A stretch of 64,000 nt of DNA from Enterococcus ureilyticus (GTDB taxonomy: Bacteria; Bacillota; Bacilli; Lactobacillales; Enterococcaceae). Each line of letters begins with the position of its first letter. Position 1 is the stretch's first letter. The DNA lies in the NCBI RefSeq assembly GCF_001730315.1, contig NZ_MIKC01000039.1, positions 161,961 through 225,960 of the forward strand, written 5' to 3'. The notes beneath the pieces are model-generated. The model ran no database searches. It was given only the letters and a program-made list of their open reading frames with translations, and was not told the DNA's origin. This document shows, piece after piece, positions 42,326 through 54,498 of this stretch. Position numbers and translations under genes: made by a program.

Positions 42326-43831
42326 ATGAATAATCGTACAATATTACAAGGATTTGAATGGTATCTGCCAGCTGATGGGAAACATTGGCAACGGCTGACA
42401 AAATTGGCCGTCGCACTACACGACAAGGGAATCAATGGCATCTGGTTTCCACCAGCATATAAAGGTGCAAACGGACTGGAAGATGTGGGGTATGCTCCTT
42501 ATGATTTGTATGATTTAGGCGAATTTGATCAAAAAGGCACGATCCCTACTAAATATGGGACAAAAACTGATTATCTTAATTGTATTCAAGCCTTTAAGAA
42601 AGCTGGAATAGAGGTATATGGAGATATTGTTTTTGATCATTTCATGGGCGCCGATGAAGAAGAAACGGTTGTAGCTTTTAAATCTCGTCCAGAGAACCGA
42701 AATGAAACATTAAGTGGTAAAGAAGAAATTTCAGCTTGGACAAAATTTACTTTTCTAGGAAGAAAGCAGAAGTATAATGACTATATTTGGACTTGGAAAA
42801 ATTTTTCAGGGGTTGATTTTGATGATCGACGAAAGGATCATGGTATTTTCAATTTTGAAGGAAAAGGCTGGGATCAAGAAGTTGATAATGAAAATGGCAA
42901 TTATGATTATTTAATGGGTTGCAATTTGGACATGGAGTATCCTGAAACCGTTGAGCAGTTAAATAAATGGGGAAAATGGTACCAAGAATTAACAGATATT
43001 GATGGATACCGTTTAGATGCAGTTAAACATATTCAATTTAATTACTTTGTTGAATGGTTATTAAATAGAAGAAAAGAAAAAGGAAGAGAGTTGTTTGTCG
43101 TTGGTGAATATTGGAATGGGGAACTTGAAAAACTGACCAATTACATTGATAGTTCTGGAACATTGATTTCTTTATTTGATGTTCCTCTACATTATCATTT
43201 TTACGAGGCTGCTAGTTCTGACGGTCAATATGATATGCGAAATATATTTGAAGGAACATTAGCGAAAGAACGGTCTGAATGGGCAGTGACGTTTGTTGAT
43301 AATCATGATACGCAAAAAGGACAAAGCTTGGAATCCTGGGTCGATGGCTGGTTCAAAGTTCATGCCTACGCACTGATCTTACTTCGTAAAGCTGGAACAC
43401 CGATTGTTTTTTGGGGCGATTTATTTGGGATTCCCTCTCAAAATGTTGAGCCAGTAGGTGAAGATTTGGACTTGTTATTAAAAATTAGAGAACAATTAGC
43501 ATATGGGAGTGAAATGGATTATTTTGACGATCCTGCTATTATCGGTTGGATTAGGACAGGTACGTTTGACCGAGAAAAATCTGGTTATGCGGTTGTTATG
43601 ACAAATGCGCAAGCAGGTGTAAAAAAGATGACGATCAGCGCTGTACATGCTGGAAAGATATTTGTTGATATTTTGGGAAATAATACAACAAAAGTTATTT
43701 TAGATGAGGCAGGTGCGGGGGATTTTCCAGTGAATGGTGGAGAAATTTCTATTTATGTAAATGAAGCTATTGTAGAACGATTACGTAATGGGTATGATAA
43801 TGGGATTAATCGGAAGGAAGAATCTATATAA
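42326..43831 (+). CDS. Cytoplasmic alpha-amylase (GH13)
   Basis: A 501-residue GH13 enzyme similar to intracellular bacterial alpha-amylases (GH13 subfamily 5 type). Visible conserved regions: GINGIWFPPAYKG, DIVFDHFMGAD, the nucleophile Asp in DGYRLDAVKHI, the acid/base Glu in FVVGEYWNG and the third Asp in FVDNHDTQ. There is no signal peptide, so it would act on imported or stored maltodextrins or glycogen. GGAGG precedes ATG. It diverges from fruR and may share the phased operator. Its far side borders the CRISPR leader. Confidence 0.92.
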   Translation: MNNRTILQGFEWYLPADGKHWQRLTKLAVALHDKGINGIWFPPAYKGANGLEDVGYAPYDLYDLGEFDQKGTIPTKYGTKTDYLNCIQAFKKAGIEVYGDIVFDHFMGADEEETVVAFKSRPENRNETLSGKEEISAWTKFTFLGRKQKYNDYIWTWKNFSGVDFDDRRKDHGIFNFEGKGWDQEVDNENGNYDYLMGCNLDMEYPETVEQLNKWGKWYQELTDIDGYRLDAVKHIQFNYFVEWLLNRRKEKGRELFVVGEYWNGELEKLTNYIDSSGTLISLFDVPLHYHFYEAASSDGQYDMRNIFEGTLAKERSEWAVTFVDNHDTQKGQSLESWVDGWFKVHAYALILLRKAGTPIVFWGDLFGIPSQNVEPVGEDLDLLLKIREQLAYGSEMDYFDDPAIIGWIRTGTFDREKSGYAVVMTNAQAGVKKMTISAVHAGKIFVDILGNNTTKVILDEAGAGDFPVNGGEISIYVNEAIVERLRNGYDNGINRKEESI

Positions 43832-43904
43832 GTATCAAGGTGCTAGGAGCCAAATAGAGCGTGACTTATGACAAGATTGTGATTATACTATATATAAGTG
43901 ATAT

Positions 43905-44095
43905 AAGTGAAAAGCCATTTGTTCGCATTGAGATTCGGTGCGAACCATAAGTGCGCATGAAATCTCTGGGAGATTCGCACCAAATTTAGAGAGGAAAACA
44001 ATATAAATAGTTGTTTTTTCTCATCGAAATCACATTTTAATGTGATTTATAATGTGTAAAAGAGCAAATAGGTACAAATTTGCTGTCTTTTCACG
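43905..44095 (+). other. CRISPR leader
   Basis: AT-rich sequence containing GTTCGCATTGAG, GGTGCGAACC, ATAAGTGCGCATGAAATC and GGGAGATTCGCACC just upstream of the first repeat. From memory these elements are typical of type I-C leaders. A TATACTATATA box lies a little further upstream (about 43885). No protein gene is supported between 43832 and 44566. Confidence 0.65.
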
Positions 44096-44387
44096 GTCTC
44101 ACTCTTTATTGAGTGAGTGGATTGAAATACTTTATACGTATAATTTTGACGATGAAGACTTGTCTCACTCTTTATTGAGTGAGTGGATTGAAATTATATT
44201 ATTTACCTTGTTAGTTAGCTCTGTTAAATCGTCTCACTCTTTATTGAGTGAGTGGATTGAAATTAAAAGTGGTATTGAGGTAGAGAAAATAACAAAAACG
44301 TCTCACTCTTTATTGAGTGAGTGGATTGAAATATCGGATGCCATCTGCATTCAAAATATACTAAATGTCTCACTCTTTATTGAGTGA
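44096..44387 (+). CRISPR. Orphan type I-C-like CRISPR array
   Basis: Four identical 33-base repeats at 44096-44128, 44162-44194, 44231-44263 and 44300-44332, plus a truncated fifth at 44367-44387. The repeat starts GTCTCACTCTTTATTGAGTG and ends GTGGATTGAAAT; the ATTGAAAT end and the internal CACTC/GAGTG palindrome resemble the I-C consensus. The spacers are 33, 36, 36 and 34 bases (44129-44161, 44195-44230, 44264-44299, 44333-44366) and are all different. The last repeat breaks off after 21 bases into a T-run. No cas gene lies within the window on either side, so interference would need Cas proteins from elsewhere in the genome. Confidence 0.95.
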
Positions 44388-44566
44388 TTTTTTTTATTTA
44401 ACTTACGCGTCTATCACTAAAGAAAAAAGCAACACACGATCATTTTATTCTCTTAAAATACGAACTTAAAAAAAGAAAATATGTTCTATAAATTCCATCA
44501 TTATTAAAGAATTTTCCAGCTATATTTGGTATAATGTATAAGATTGAAAAAAGAGAGAGGACGTTG

Positions 44567-46810
44567 ATGATGGCACAAGAAAACGCCTTGATCCAAGGTA
44601 TGAACCCACGACAAAAGGAAGCCGTTTTACATACAGAAGGGCCTTTACTGGTTATGGCGGGCGCAGGTAGTGGGAAAACAAGAGTATTAACACACCGCAT
44701 TGCCTATCTAATTGAAGAAAAAGATGTTAATCCATGGAATATTTTAGCAATCACTTTTACCAATAAAGCCGCAAAAGAAATGAGAGAGCGGGTTGGGAAA
44801 TTACTAGAAGTTGGCGGAAATGATGTTTGGGTTTCAACATTTCATTCAATGTGTGTGCGAATTTTACGCCGTGATGTCGATCAGATCGGTTATAATCGTA
44901 ATTTCACGATCATTGATACTTCTGAACAACGGACATTGATGAAACGAATTTTGAATGAACTGAATATCGATGCGAAAAAATATGATCCTCGCTCGATTTT
45001 AGGAACAATCAGTAACGCCAAAAATGAGTTGCAGACGCCAGCAAAAGTTGAAGAATTACAGGGAACTCCTTATGAAGAAGTTGTTGCGAAATGCTATAAG
45101 ATGTACCAGAAAGAATTAAGAAATAACCAATGTATGGATTTTGATGATTTGATTATGAATACAATTCGATTGTTTAATGAACATCCTGATTCGTTGACCT
45201 ATTATCAAAATAAATTTCACTATATTCATGTAGATGAGTATCAAGATACTAACCATGCGCAGTATACATTAGTAAATATGTTAGCAGCGCGTTTTAAAAA
45301 TTTATGTGTTGTAGGGGATGCTGACCAAAGTATCTATGGTTGGCGTGGAGCAGATATGCAGAACATTTTGGACTTCGAAAAGGATTATCCAGATGCTGCT
45401 GTGATCCTGTTGGAACAAAATTACCGCTCAACAAAAAAAATCTTGGACGCGGCGAACAATGTGATCAAAAATAATAGCAATCGTCGTGATAAGCAATTAT
45501 GGACTGAAAATACAGATGGAGAAAAAATTGTATATTATCGGGGCGATAATGAGCGAGATGAAACGCAATTTATTGTGGGGCAGATTCAAAAAGAAATTCG
45601 AGAAAAAGATCGAATTTATGGCGATTTCGCTGTATTATATCGTACCAATGCTCAGTCACGGGTAATGGAAGAAATGTTGCTGAAATCCAATATTCCTTAT
45701 ACGATGGTTGGCGGACACAAATTCTATGATCGTAAAGAAATTAAAGACATCTTAGGCTATTTGAATATTATTTCAAATCCCATGGATTCGCTTAGTTTTG
45801 AGCGTGTTGTCAATGAACCAAAACGTGGAATCGGTAAAAGCTCGGTCGAGAAATTAAGAAGCTTTTCTCAGATACACGACTGGTCTTTATTAGAAGCTTC
45901 AAAAAATGTAGACTTAGCTAATATTTCAGGTAAAGCTGGCAAAGAGTTAGGCAGTTTTGGCATGATGATCCAAGACCTATCTCAGATGATTCCATATCTG
46001 ACAATTACTGAATTAGTGAAAGAAGTACTAGAACGTAGCGGTTACCGAGATGAATTAGTGAGACAAAATAATTTGGAATCTCAAGCGCGTTTAGAGAACT
46101 TGGATGAATTTTTAACGGTTACACAAGAATTCGACAAACGATATGAACGTCAGGGAGAAGAAGAGGCTGATGCACCAGAAGAAAAGTTAGCAGTCTTCCT
46201 AAACGATCTAGCCCTTGTTTCAGATTTAGATAATTTAGAAGAAAGCACTTCTCAAGTTACTTTGATGACACTCCATGCAGCTAAAGGACTAGAATTTCCT
46301 GTTGTCTTTTTGATTGGGATGGAAGAAGGCGTTTTTCCATTGTCTCGTGCAATGTTGGAAGAAAGCGAATTAGAAGAAGAACGTCGTTTAGCTTATGTAG
46401 GAATCACTCGTGCAGAGGAAATTCTATTTATTACTAACGCATTTTCTCGAACCTTATATGGTAGAACACAATATAACCGTCCGAGTCGTTTTTTAGACGA
46501 AATAGACGAAGAATTGTTAGATTTACAAGGTTCAATCGCGGCACCGAAAGCGCCAAGTAGAACTTTTGAGCCAAAAGTATTTAAACCTGCTTATTCCCAG
46601 CCGACTAAACAGCCAGTTACGGATAAAGTGGCTAGCGGTGGTGAATCGATGGCTTGGCAAGCAGGCGATAAAGTCAGACATAAAGCGTGGGGAACAGGAA
46701 CAGTCGTCCGAGTTGGCGGTACTGCCAAGGATTTAGAGCTAGACGTTGCTTTCCCTGAAAAAGGCATCAAACGCTTATTAGCAGCATTTGCTCCGATAGA
46801 AAAAATATAA
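44567..46810 (+). CDS. pcrA: ATP-dependent DNA helicase PcrA
   Basis: A superfamily 1A 3'-5' helicase needed for repair and plasmid replication. The 747-residue protein has motif I AGAGSGKT, motif Ia [14 protein letters not shown], motif [12 protein letters not shown], motif [17 protein letters not shown], motif IV NYRST, motif [16 protein letters not shown] and motif [15 protein letters not shown]. The C-terminal Tudor-like tail ([17 protein letters not shown]) that binds RNA polymerase in PcrA is present. The ATG at 44567 (or 44570) follows AGAGAGGA. An extended -10 box (TGGTATAAT, 44527-44535) lies just upstream. ligA follows 43 bases after it. Confidence 0.97.
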   Translation: MMAQENALIQGMNPRQKEAVLHTEGPLLVMAGAGSGKTRVLTHRIAYLIEEKDVNPWNILAITFTNKAAKEMRERVGKLLEVGGNDVWVSTFHSMCVRILRRDVDQIGYNRNFTIIDTSEQRTLMKRILNELNIDAKKYDPRSILGTISNAKNELQTPAKVEELQGTPYEEVVAKCYKMYQKELRNNQCMDFDDLIMNTIRLFNEHPDSLTYYQNKFHYIHVDEYQDTNHAQYTLVNMLAARFKNLCVVGDADQSIYGWRGADMQNILDFEKDYPDAAVILLEQNYRSTKKILDAANNVIKNNSNRRDKQLWTENTDGEKIVYYRGDNERDETQFIVGQIQKEIREKDRIYGDFAVLYRTNAQSRVMEEMLLKSNIPYTMVGGHKFYDRKEIKDILGYLNIISNPMDSLSFERVVNEPKRGIGKSSVEKLRSFSQIHDWSLLEASKNVDLANISGKAGKELGSFGMMIQDLSQMIPYLTITELVKEVLERSGYRDELVRQNNLESQARLENLDEFLTVTQEFDKRYERQGEEEADAPEEKLAVFLNDLALVSDLDNLEESTSQVTLMTLHAAKGLEFPVVFLIGMEEGVFPLSRAMLEESELEEERRLAYVGITRAEEILFITNAFSRTLYGRTQYNRPSRFLDEIDEELLDLQGSIAAPKAPSRTFEPKVFKPAYSQPTKQPVTDKVASGGESMAWQAGDKVRHKAWGTGTVVRVGGTAKDLELDVAFPEKGIKRLLAAFAPIEKI

Positions 46811-46838
46811 AAAATGAGAGAGCTCTTTCAACTTTTAA

Positions 46839-48911
<2,073 letters not shown>

Positions 48912-49140
48912 AACTTTCAGCACAAATTTTACATTTACAGACTATTTTCTTTCATCTCTATCATAATTTCTTAGAATTTTATGATAGAATAAGAAAAAAG
49001 CTGTTTTCTTAACGAGAAATATCGTTTAACAGTATAAAAATGAACTAGTGAACTCATCTAAGCTGTCTTTTGGTTGTTTAAACGATCAACTGAAAGGGCT
49101 ACAGCTTGTCTGAGTTTTTCTAAAGGAAAGAAGGGTATCC

Positions 49141-49446
49141 ATGGCAATCAGTGAAGAAAAAGCAAAACATGTAGCCAAATTGTCCAAATTGTCTTTTTCC
49201 GATGAGGAATTAAAAGACTTTACCGCTCAATTAGGCAAAATTATCGACATGGTAGAATTATTAGAAGAGGTAGATACAGAAGGCGTTCCGTTTACCTCTA
49301 ATGTTGCACAATCGATCAATGTAATGAGAGAAGATGTTGTGACACCAGGTATGGATCGCGATGAATTAATGAAAAACGTACCTGAATCAGAAAATGGCTA
49401 TATTAAAGTGCCAGCGATTATCGACAATGGGGAGGCTGGTGCATAA
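49141..49446 (+). CDS. gatC: Asp-tRNA(Asn)/Glu-tRNA(Gln) amidotransferase subunit C
   Basis: GatC is the small wrapping subunit of the GatCAB complex that converts Glu-tRNA(Gln) (and Asp-tRNA(Asn)) to Gln-tRNA(Gln). The 101-residue product has the family start [21 protein letters not shown] and the later [12 protein letters not shown] and [11 protein letters not shown]. It overlaps gatA by one base. Length is typical. Confidence 0.96.
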   Translation: MAISEEKAKHVAKLSKLSFSDEELKDFTAQLGKIIDMVELLEEVDTEGVPFTSNVAQSINVMREDVVTPGMDRDELMKNVPESENGYIKVPAIIDNGEAGA

Positions 49447-50915
49447 TGGAAAAATTATATGATAAGTCCTTAACCGAGCTACATGATTTACTTGTCTCAA
49501 AGGAAATCACAGCAACTGATTTAACACATGCAACCTTAAACCGGATCAAAGAAACAGAAAAAGATGTAGATTCATTTATTACAATCAGTGAAGAGAAAGC
49601 GCTAGAGTTGGCAAAAGCAATCGACCTGAAAGGAATCACTGAATCTAATCCGTTAGCGGGTATTCCAATTGGGATCAAAGATAATATCGTCACCAAAGAT
49701 ATTTTAACAACAGCTGCATCAAAAATGTTGCACAATTTTAATCCAATTTACGATGCAACCGTTATGGATAAAGTCTATCAAGCAGACATGATTCCTGTTG
49801 GGAAATTGAATATGGATGAGTTTGCGATGGGCGCAAGTACAGAAACATCATACTTCAAGAAAACAAAAAATGCGTGGGATCACACTAAAGTACCTGGTGG
49901 CTCTTCTGGCGGCTCGGCAGCAGCTGTAGCAGCAGGACAAATTCCGGTTTCTCTAGGAAGTGATACTGGCGGAAGTATTCGTCAACCTGCTTCTTTTAAC
50001 GGAATCGTTGGGATGAAACCGACTTATGGACGTGTATCTCGTTTTGGGTTGATTGCATTCTCTTCAAGTTTAGATCAAATTGGACCAATGACAAGAAATG
50101 TACAAGACAATGCGTTAGCTTTGAATGCAATCAGTGGCTTTGATGAAAAAGATGGCACGTCGGCTGGGGCTTCAGTTCCTGATTTTACTGCTGGTTTGAC
50201 TGGGGATATCAAAGGAATGAAAGTCGCTTTACCTAAAGAATATTTAGGGGAAGGGGTAGATGCTGGCGTTAAAGAAGCTGTTCTTAAAGCTGCTGAAACC
50301 TTTAAAGCACTTGGAGCAACCGTAGAAGAAGTTAGTTTACCGCATTCTAAATATGGTGTAGCTGTGTATTATATCATCGCTTCATCAGAAGCAAGTTCAA
50401 ACTTACAACGTTTTGATGGTATTCGTTATGGCTATCGCTCTGAAAACGTGAAAAATCTTGAAGATGTGTATGTAAATTCACGTTCAGAAGGATTTGGTTT
50501 AGAAGTAAAACGCCGTATTATGCTTGGGACATTTTCTTTAAGTGCTGGACATTATGATGCACACTTTAAAAAAGCAGGACAAGTTAGAACCTTAATCAAG
50601 CGAGACTTTGATGCTGTTTTTGAGAAATATGATATTATCATTGGTCCTGCTTCACCAACTGTCGCATTTGGTTTAGGTGAAAACATCAACGATCCAATCA
50701 CGATGTATATGAACGATCTATTAACGATTCCAGTTAACTTAGCTGGATTACCTGGTATGTCAGTACCAGCTGGATTTTCAGAAGGATTGCCTGTCGGCTT
50801 GCAAATCATCGGAAAACCATTTGATGAGAGTACGATGTACAAAGCGGCTTATGCATTTGAACAAGCAACGGATTTCCATACGAAAAAACCTGTGATCTTA
50901 GGGGGGAATGACTAA
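49446..50915 (+). CDS. gatA: GatCAB amidotransferase subunit A
   Basis: The glutaminase subunit of GatCAB. The 489-residue amidase-signature protein has the catalytic triad Lys (GIPIGIKDN), cis-Ser ([14 protein letters not shown]) and Ser ([14 protein letters not shown]). Start and stop overlap gatC and gatB by one base each, typical of translational coupling in this operon. Confidence 0.98.
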   Translation: MEKLYDKSLTELHDLLVSKEITATDLTHATLNRIKETEKDVDSFITISEEKALELAKAIDLKGITESNPLAGIPIGIKDNIVTKDILTTAASKMLHNFNPIYDATVMDKVYQADMIPVGKLNMDEFAMGASTETSYFKKTKNAWDHTKVPGGSSGGSAAAVAAGQIPVSLGSDTGGSIRQPASFNGIVGMKPTYGRVSRFGLIAFSSSLDQIGPMTRNVQDNALALNAISGFDEKDGTSAGASVPDFTAGLTGDIKGMKVALPKEYLGEGVDAGVKEAVLKAAETFKALGATVEEVSLPHSKYGVAVYYIIASSEASSNLQRFDGIRYGYRSENVKNLEDVYVNSRSEGFGLEVKRRIMLGTFSLSAGHYDAHFKKAGQVRTLIKRDFDAVFEKYDIIIGPASPTVAFGLGENINDPITMYMNDLLTIPVNLAGLPGMSVPAGFSEGLPVGLQIIGKPFDESTMYKAAYAFEQATDFHTKKPVILGGND

Positions 50916-52345
50916 TGAACTTTGAAACTGTCATCGGACTTGAGGTCCATGTAGAATTAAAAACAAACTCTAAAATCTTTTCACCTGCACCAGCGCACTT
51001 TGGAGCAGAACCAAACAGCAATACAAACGTGATTGATTGGGGTTATCCAGGCGTATTACCAGTTATGAATAAACAAGCTCTTGAATTTGGGATGAAAGCA
51101 GCACTGGCGTTAAATTGTGAAATCTCGAAAGATACGCATTTTGACCGTAAAAACTATTTCTACCCAGATAATCCGAAAGCGTACCAAATTTCTCAATTTG
51201 ATCAACCAATCGGTCATGATGGCTGGATCGATATTGAAGTGGAAGGCAAAACAAAACGCATCCGTATCGAACGTGTGCATTTAGAAGAAGATGCTGGAAA
51301 AAATATCCACGGTGATGGTGGTTATTCATACGTTGATTTAAACCGTCAAGGAACACCTCTGATCGAAATCGTTTCAGAAGCAGATATGCGTTCACCAGAA
51401 GAAGCCTATGCTTATTTAGAAGCAATCCGCTCAATCATTTTATTTACAGGCGTTTCTGATGTGAAAATGGAAGAAGGTTCAATGCGTTGTGATGCCAATA
51501 TCTCTTTACGTCCATATGGGCAAGAAAAATTTGGAACAAAAGCTGAACTTAAAAACTTAAACTCAATGAGTTTTGTCAAAAAAGGTCTTGCTTTTGAAGA
51601 AAAACGTCAAGCGAAAGTGTTGTTATCTGGTGGCGAAATCCAACAAGAAACACGTCGCTTTGATGAAACGACAAACAAAACATTATTGATGCGTGTTAAA
51701 GAAGGTTCAAGTGACTACCGCTACTTCCCAGAGCCTGATGTTCCTCGTTTTGCGATCGATGATGAATGGATCGAACGTGTTCGTCACAGCTTACCAGAAA
51801 TGCCAGCGTCTCGTCGTGCTCGTTATATCAAAGAACTCGGTTTACCAGAATACGATGCGATGGTTCTAACACTGACAAAAGAAATGTCTGATTTCTTTGA
51901 AGCCGCTCTAAATGAAGGAGCAGATGCTAAACAAGTATCTAACTGGTTGATGGGTGAAGTTTCTGCTTATTTGAACAGTGAAAAAATCGAATTACCAGAT
52001 ACTAAATTGACCCCTGCCAATTTAGCTGGCATGATTACATTAGTTGCAGATGGTACAATCAGTTCTAAAATCGCTAAAAAGGTCTTTAAAGAGCTGATCG
52101 AAAATGGTGGAGATGCCAAAGAAGTCGTTGAAGCAAAAGGCTTAGTTCAATTATCAGATCCATCACAATTATTACCGATCATCAATGAAGTATTGGATAA
52201 TAATCAACAATCTGTCGATGATTTTAAAAACGGGAAAGACCGCGCTGTTGGCTTTTTAGTCGGTCAAATCATGAAAGCAACGAAAGGCCAAGCCAACCCA
52301 GGCGTTGTGAATAAATTATTACAAGAAGAATTGGCAAAACGTTAG
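50915..52345 (+). CDS. gatB: GatCAB amidotransferase subunit B
   Basis: The tRNA-binding kinase/transamidase subunit. The 476-residue product begins [15 protein letters not shown], has [32 protein letters not shown] and [13 protein letters not shown], and a C-terminal YqeY-like tail domain (about 330-476). dagK follows 10 bases downstream. Confidence 0.98.
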   Translation: MNFETVIGLEVHVELKTNSKIFSPAPAHFGAEPNSNTNVIDWGYPGVLPVMNKQALEFGMKAALALNCEISKDTHFDRKNYFYPDNPKAYQISQFDQPIGHDGWIDIEVEGKTKRIRIERVHLEEDAGKNIHGDGGYSYVDLNRQGTPLIEIVSEADMRSPEEAYAYLEAIRSIILFTGVSDVKMEEGSMRCDANISLRPYGQEKFGTKAELKNLNSMSFVKKGLAFEEKRQAKVLLSGGEIQQETRRFDETTNKTLLMRVKEGSSDYRYFPEPDVPRFAIDDEWIERVRHSLPEMPASRRARYIKELGLPEYDAMVLTLTKEMSDFFEAALNEGADAKQVSNWLMGEVSAYLNSEKIELPDTKLTPANLAGMITLVADGTISSKIAKKVFKELIENGGDAKEVVEAKGLVQLSDPSQLLPIINEVLDNNQQSVDDFKNGKDRAVGFLVGQIMKATKGQANPGVVNKLLQEELAKR

Positions 52346-52355
52346 AAAGCGGCAG

Positions 52356-53420
52356 ATGATGATGAAAAAAGCAAGAGTGATTTATAATCCAACTTCAGGT
52401 AAAGAGCTAGTCAAAAAGAATCTAGCTGATATTCTTTCTGTATTAGAAGAGTGCGGATATGAAGCGAGTGCTTTTGCGACAACTCCAGCTGAAAATTCCG
52501 CTAAGAATGAAGCCCGTCGAGTGGCAAAATTAGGTTTTGAGCTAATTGTTGCCGCCGGTGGTGACGGGACCATCAATGAAGTCGTAAATGGTATTGCTCC
52601 TTTAGAAAAAAGACCGTCTATGGCGATTATACCAGCTGGAACAACCAATGATTATGCACGAGCATTAAAAATCCCTAGAGATAACATCGTCAAAGCGGCA
52701 GAAGTAATCAAAAAAAATCAAACAGTTAAAATGGATATCGGTAAAGCAAAAGATAGTTACTTTATCAACATAGCTGCCGGGGGCCATTTAACTGAACTGA
52801 CATATGAGGTTCCTTCAGAGCTGAAGAGTATCTTTGGGTATCTTGCATACTTGGCAAAAGGTGCTGAAATGCTGCCGCGGGTCAAACCAATCAAAATGCG
52901 AATGGAATATGATGAAGGTATCTATGAAGGCAATGCATCAATGTTTTTCTTAGGTTTGACGAATTCTGTTGGCGGTTTCGAACAAATCGCGCCAGATGCC
53001 AAGCTAGATGACGGAAAATTTTCTTTGATTATTGTGAAAACTGCGAATGTTTTTGAAATTCTCCATTTAGCTGCCTTGATGCTTAACGGTGGAAAACACA
53101 TAGAAGACAATCGCTTGATCTATACAAAAACTAGTCATCTGCATGCTCAGACGCTTGAAGAAAATAGTCGTATGATGATCAATTTAGATGGTGAATATGG
53201 TGGAGACGCACCAATGGAATTCACTAATTTACATCAGCATATTGAAATGTTTGCCAATGCTGATGCGATTCCGTCTAATGCAATCATGGGTTCTGTCTTG
53301 GATGATTATGATGGGACTTCAGATGAAGAGGACGAATATCATGAAACTAGTAAAGAATTCGTCAAAGAAGTAGAACGTTTGACCGAAGAAGACATTGATA
53401 ATAATGGAAAAATCGGTTGA
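52356..53420 (+). CDS. dagK: Diacylglycerol kinase (DagK/DgkB type)
   Basis: A soluble lipid kinase that phosphorylates diacylglycerol released during lipoteichoic acid synthesis. The 354-residue product has VIYNPTSGKELVKK, the nucleotide motif AAGGDGTINEVVNGI, IPAGTTNDYARAL and a beta-sandwich C-terminal domain with the LDDGKFSLIIVK element. An acidic tail (DDYDGTSDEEDEYHE) follows. The start is ATG 52356 or one of two further ATGs in a row; the ribosome site is weak, so translational coupling to gatB is likely. Confidence 0.95.
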   Translation: MMMKKARVIYNPTSGKELVKKNLADILSVLEECGYEASAFATTPAENSAKNEARRVAKLGFELIVAAGGDGTINEVVNGIAPLEKRPSMAIIPAGTTNDYARALKIPRDNIVKAAEVIKKNQTVKMDIGKAKDSYFINIAAGGHLTELTYEVPSELKSIFGYLAYLAKGAEMLPRVKPIKMRMEYDEGIYEGNASMFFLGLTNSVGGFEQIAPDAKLDDGKFSLIIVKTANVFEILHLAALMLNGGKHIEDNRLIYTKTSHLHAQTLEENSRMMINLDGEYGGDAPMEFTNLHQHIEMFANADAIPSNAIMGSVLDDYDGTSDEEDEYHETSKEFVKEVERLTEEDIDNNGKIG

Positions 53421-53433
53421 TTCATGATAACTG

Positions 53434-53474
53434 CAAAAAAGTATCTAGACACGCGTCTTAGATACTTTTTTGTT
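53434..53474 (+). terminator. Terminator of gatCAB-dagK
   Basis: AAAAAAGTATCTAGA and TCTTAGATACTTTTTT pair around CACGCG. Confidence 0.92.
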
Positions 53475-53520
53475 GTAGTAGGGTTACGTATATTTTTGTT
53501 AGAAGAATCATGAAATGAAA

Positions 53521-53548
53521 TACTAAACACTGTATATAGTGTTTAGTA
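53521..53548. promoter_or_regulatory. Palindrome resembling an NrdR box
   Basis: TACTAAACACT and AGTGTTTAGTA are exact complements around GTATAT. The core ACACTGTATATAGTGT fits the NrdR-box pattern ACACwATATwTwGTGT except for one base (consensus from memory). The downstream gene is a deoxynucleoside kinase, so control with dNTP supply is plausible, though only one box is seen and it lies 64 bases upstream of the -35. Confidence 0.45.
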
Positions 53549-53611
53549 ATCAAAAAAAACGATATGTTGTATAAAAAATGTCTCATAATCGATTAATGAG
53601 ATGTATTCACA

Positions 53612-53640
53612 TTGACTTGTAATTGAAATAAGAGTAAATT
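53612..53640 (+). promoter_or_regulatory. Promoter of the deoxynucleoside kinase gene
   Basis: TTGACT and TAAATT are separated by 17 bases, about 110 bases before the start codon. A near-palindrome (TCTCATAATCGATTAATGAGA) lies just upstream at 53581-53601. Confidence 0.65.
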
Positions 53641-53748
53641 AAATAAGTCGCATCTCTCAAAAAATGATAAACAAGGTAAGCAGGTTTTTCATTTGATAGG
53701 AGTTACGATTTATTGGCTGAAAATAATTAACAATAGGTAGGGAGTTCG

Positions 53749-54390
53749 ATGGCAGTGATCGTTTTAGCAGGTACCATTGGTGCAGGAAAATCTAGTTTAA
53801 CAGAAATCATTTCAGAACATTTAGGATCAGAGGCTTTTTATGAATCAGTTGATGATAATGAAGTATTACCTCTATTTTATGCAGATCCTAAAAAATATGC
53901 TTTTTTATTACAAATTTATTTTTTAAATAAACGGTTTGATAGTATTAAACAAGCACTTTCTCATAAAAATAATGTATTAGATCGTTCAATCTACGAAGAT
54001 TCTTTATTATTTCATTTAAATGCTGATTTAGGTAGAGCAAATGAAACAGAAGTAAAAGTTTACGATTCCTTATTAGAGAATATGTTACAAGAATTACCTT
54101 ATGCAGCAAATAAAAAACGTCCTGATTTATTAGTGCACATTAAAATATCGTTTCCTAAAATGTTGGAGCGAATTCAAAGACGTGGACGTCCCTATGAGCA
54201 AGTTGAACAAGATCCCGCTTTATATGATTACTATAAAGAATTAAATAGCCGTTATGAAAAATGGTTTGAAGAATACAATGAGAGCCCAAAAATCCAAATT
54301 GATGGAGATAAGTATGATTTTATCGAGAGTGAAACAGCCAAAAAACAGGTGATCCAGCTTATCGAAAATAAACTTCTTGAAATCAATTAA
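53749..54390 (+). CDS. Deoxynucleoside kinase (deoxyadenosine/deoxyguanosine kinase type)
   Basis: A 213-residue salvage kinase that phosphorylates purine deoxynucleosides with ATP. It has the P-loop LAGTIGAGKSSL, the substrate Glu in YESVDDNEVLPLFY, NVLDRSIYEDSLLF (the DRS motif) and the LID arginines in IQRRGRPYEQVE. The length and motifs match the dAK/dGK group in Lactobacillales; which base it prefers is not readable. GTAGGGAG sets the start. Single gene with its own promoter. Confidence 0.92.
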   Translation: MAVIVLAGTIGAGKSSLTEIISEHLGSEAFYESVDDNEVLPLFYADPKKYAFLLQIYFLNKRFDSIKQALSHKNNVLDRSIYEDSLLFHLNADLGRANETEVKVYDSLLENMLQELPYAANKKRPDLLVHIKISFPKMLERIQRRGRPYEQVEQDPALYDYYKELNSRYEKWFEEYNESPKIQIDGDKYDFIESETAKKQVIQLIENKLLEIN

Positions 54391-54498
54391 ATGGAAAGAT
54401 TAATTTTTAACTCTTTTCATTGTAGAAACAATCTCTCTATTGCTTTTCTAGCATTTTTTCATTAGAATGAGAGAAGTGCATTAAAGAAGGAGCGACTT

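Noticed and set aside
44052..44387. 111-residue open frame with a four-fold SHSLLSEWIEI repeat
   Set aside because: It is the translation of the CRISPR repeats; the repeating peptide follows the 33-base repeat and near-multiple-of-three spacers.
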